Of a DNA stretch of 24,782 nucleotides, positions 23,146 to 24,782 are shown one piece after another. The DNA is from an uncultured Flavobacteriales bacterium (GTDB lineage: Bacteria; Bacteroidota; Bacteroidia; Flavobacteriales_E; Vicingaceae). The notes under the pieces were generated by a model. That model worked only from the letters and a program-made list of their open reading frames with translations, was not told where the DNA came from and searched no databases. How positions within the stretch are numbered: position 1 is the stretch's first letter; every line of letters starts with the position of its first letter. The position numbers and the translations under genes are program-made. The stretch spans positions 1-24,782 of the forward strand of contig CALCHN010000083.1 of assembly GCA_937901255.1 (NCBI GenBank). Direction: 5' to 3'.

Positions 23146-24702
23146 ATGGAAAAATACGATTTGTGTGTAATAGGTGGTGGACCAGCTGGATATGCAGCCG
23201 CTATGAGAGCTATAGATTTCGGAAAAAAAGTTATCTTAATTGAAAAAGACAAATTAGGTGGAGCAGGAATTTACAATGGAGCTTTATCATCTAAAACCAT
23301 GTGGGAACTCTCTTCTCGTTTTAAAAAGGTTTATGATGAGTTAGGTAAAGAAAGAGCCGACAGAAATTTGGACATTACTTTTGATGAAGTTAAGAAAACC
23401 ATTGAAGAAGCTATTTTTGAAAGAAAATTTCAATTATCGTGTCACCTAAGAATTATACATGCCGAAACAGGATTAATTACCTATGAAAAAGGTTGGGGAA
23501 GTTTTGTAACCAATAAAGAAATAAAAATAACCAAAGAAGACGGCTCCGAAAAAATAATTTATGCCGAAAATACAGTAATTTCTACAGGTAGCCGACCAAG
23601 AGGTATTCCTAACATAGATGTGGATGAAAAAACCATTTTAACCAGTGATGGCATTATGCACTTAGATGACTTCCCAAAAAGTTTGGTAGTTATTGGTGCT
23701 GGTGTAATTGGTTGTGAGTTTGCCACTATGTTTGCCAATTTCGGTAAAACAAAAGTATATCTTATTGATAGAGCTGAAAGAATTCTTCCTTTTGAAGACG
23801 AAGATATTTCCGACTTGATTTCCAGCAACATGGAAAAGAAAAATGTTACTATACACCAAACTTCCAACTTAAAAAGATTAGAAATAATTAATGGAGAAGT
23901 GGAATACGAAATTGAACATGCTGATGGTGCTTGTGAGGTTATTCATGTTGAAAAAGCCCTTATTTCTATTGGTAGAATTCCTAATATTGAAAAATTAAAC
24001 ATTGAGAATGCTGGGGTAAAAATGAGCAGCAGAGGCGTTCATATTGGTGATAATGACACACAAACAAATATCCCAAATATTTATGCTGTAGGCGATGTTT
24101 CGGGAAGATTGCCACTTTATAATGTTGGAGAAAGAGAAGCCCGACACGCTGTTGCCCGTATGTTTTCTAATAAAGCATTGAACCCAATTAATTATGAAAA
24201 CGTTTCTACTATTATGTTTTTAGACCCAGTTGTTGCTTCTGTTGGTGCTAACGAACAAATGCTTAGAGAAAAAAATATTCCCTACAAAGTAGCTAAAGTA
24301 GATTATTCTACCATTGCCCGAGCAATTTCTATGGGAAAACCTCAAGGTTTTTTCAAATTAATTGTTTCTGATGATGCCGACATGAAGGTTTTAGGAATGA
24401 GAGCTGTTGGTTATCACGCTTCTTCTGCTATCCAAACCATTGCTCTGTTAATGTATATGGACAAAGGAATTGAAGAACTGGCTCACATGATTCATCCTCA
24501 TCCTTCTATTGTAGAGGGCGTTCAGGAAGCTGCAAGAATGCTGCTCGGAAAATCCATTTACAAATCTGCTGTATTTAGAGATAAATTAAAATGTTATAGT
24601 TGTAGAGATGGAGTTTGTACTCCACTTAACTTTATCGATAAAGACAATATTATTAAATTCGAAAAAATATCTCAAGAGTTTCACGAAAATCAAGAGGATT
24701 AG
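23146..24702 (+). CDS. FAD/NAD(P)-dependent oxidoreductase of the disulfide-reductase fold, redox cysteines lost
   Basis: This 518-residue flavoprotein has the lipoamide dehydrogenase/transhydrogenase fold: FAD site VIGGGPAGYAAAMRA (8-22) and IEKDKLGG, NAD site VVIGAGVIGCEFA (about residues 180-195), the second FAD motif NIYAVGDVSG, and a C-terminal dimerisation domain with the conserved His452/Glu457 pair (HPHPSIVE). The usual CxxxxC redox disulfide is replaced by Gly41 and Ala46 in GGAGIYNGALSSK, so dithiol chemistry is impossible; a pyridine-nucleotide transhydrogenase or another electron-transfer role is more likely. A 36-residue tail carries CysYSCRDGVC (Cys483, 486, 491), which could bind metal. 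It lies 43 bases after the dioxygenase gene; a 6-bp inverted repeat (ACTAAT-CA-ATTAGT) is in that gap at 23110-23123. Confidence 0.88.
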   Translation: MEKYDLCVIGGGPAGYAAAMRAIDFGKKVILIEKDKLGGAGIYNGALSSKTMWELSSRFKKVYDELGKERADRNLDITFDEVKKTIEEAIFERKFQLSCHLRIIHAETGLITYEKGWGSFVTNKEIKITKEDGSEKIIYAENTVISTGSRPRGIPNIDVDEKTILTSDGIMHLDDFPKSLVVIGAGVIGCEFATMFANFGKTKVYLIDRAERILPFEDEDISDLISSNMEKKNVTIHQTSNLKRLEIINGEVEYEIEHADGACEVIHVEKALISIGRIPNIEKLNIENAGVKMSSRGVHIGDNDTQTNIPNIYAVGDVSGRLPLYNVGEREARHAVARMFSNKALNPINYENVSTIMFLDPVVASVGANEQMLREKNIPYKVAKVDYSTIARAISMGKPQGFFKLIVSDDADMKVLGMRAVGYHASSAIQTIALLMYMDKGIEELAHMIHPHPSIVEGVQEAARMLLGKSIYKSAVFRDKLKCYSCRDGVCTPLNFIDKDNIIKFEKISQEFHENQED

Positions 24703-24782
24703 GGAAGTCGGAAGATAAAAGAAAAAAGTTTGAGGTTTGAGGTTTGAGGTTTGAGGTTTGAGGTTTGAGGTTTGAGGTTTGA
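24703..24782. repeat. Heptamer array: degenerate units, then near-perfect GTTTGAG tandem repeat running off the window
   Basis: Directly after the stop codon (24700-24702) 7-base units begin and stay in phase to the window end: GGAAGTC, GGAAGAT, two A-rich units, then a tandem repeat of GTTTGAG from 24728 with seven full copies and six bases of an eighth (55 bases). The array continues beyond the window, so its length is unknown. Confidence 0.93.

Noticed and set aside
22179..23160. Identical first 13 bases of the dioxygenase and flavoprotein genes (both begin MEKY)
   Set aside because: The similarity stops after four codons and the proteins are unrelated; a common A-rich start context explains it.
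1..24782. Mobile element, phage, CRISPR or defence island
   Set aside because: No transposase, integrase, terminal inverted repeats, spaced palindromic repeats or defence-type domains are visible; the only repeats are the heptamer tracts.

Overview
The window looks like chromosomal DNA of a member of the Bacteroidota, probably a Flavobacteriales-like marine or freshwater bacterium. The evidence is strong A+T bias, two secreted proteins with C-terminal type IX secretion (T9SS) type A sorting domains, Bacteroidota-style -7 boxes (TAnnTTTG) instead of sigma70 -10 boxes, almost no Shine-Dalgarno sequences, a transketolase split into two subunit genes, and many Bacteroidota-typical families (DUF4294, TIGR02757, START-like, Cbp1-like coiled-coil lipoprotein). 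I see no phage, IS element, CRISPR array, integrase or toxin-antitoxin pair. The gene content is mostly housekeeping.

Layout. 1-3974 (minus): the N-terminal part of a SpoU/TrmH-type RNA methyltransferase cut by the window edge, a large secreted BNR/Asp-box propeller protein, and a hotdog thioesterase two bases upstream of it. 4084-6849: a coiled-coil lipoprotein, a TIGR02757 protein, a DUF4294 protein and a START-like protein, arranged as two very tight convergent pairs. 6959-7097: tRNA-Met(CAU) with a -7 box and a strong bidirectional terminator. 7113-10712 (minus): a T9SS-exported subtilisin-like protease. 10949-14758 (plus): an apparent operon of transketolase N-subunit, secreted VWA protein, transketolase C-subunit and TsaC/Sua5-type tRNA threonylcarbamoylation enzyme. 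14855-15973: a T9SS cargo protein of unknown function, followed by a second bidirectional terminator. 16052-17541 (minus): a MlaE/MlaF-type lipid ABC transporter pair with no adjacent MCE (MlaD) gene. 17703-20706 (plus): a 41-residue cysteine-rich lipoprotein, then feoA-feoB-SprT-like gene behind a promoter overlapped by a 17-bp palindromic metalloregulator-like box. 20749-22055: a YhbP-type flavin protein (minus), a small zinc-finger protein and a STAS/SpoIIAA-like protein. 22179-24702 (plus): a tryptophan 2,3-dioxygenase family protein and a flavoprotein of the disulfide-reductase fold that has lost both redox cysteines.

The most notable items are: (i) intergenic tracts with 7-bp periodicity but different sequences, each starting at or next to a gene's stop codon and sharing a loose NNTKAGR unit when read in the sense of that gene; (ii) the feoA/feoB junction, where feoB has no ATG/GTG/TTG upstream of its P-loop and must start at CTG (overlapping the feoA stop), at ATT, or by -1 frameshifting into a FeoA-FeoB fusion; (iii) the iron-type operator upstream of feoAB and the tiny CxxC lipoprotein next to it; (iv) the VWA gene between the two transketolase halves; and (v) the cysteine-less flavoprotein with a C-terminal CxxCx4C cluster, paired with the dioxygenase. 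All family assignments are from reading the translations by eye; no database search was run.
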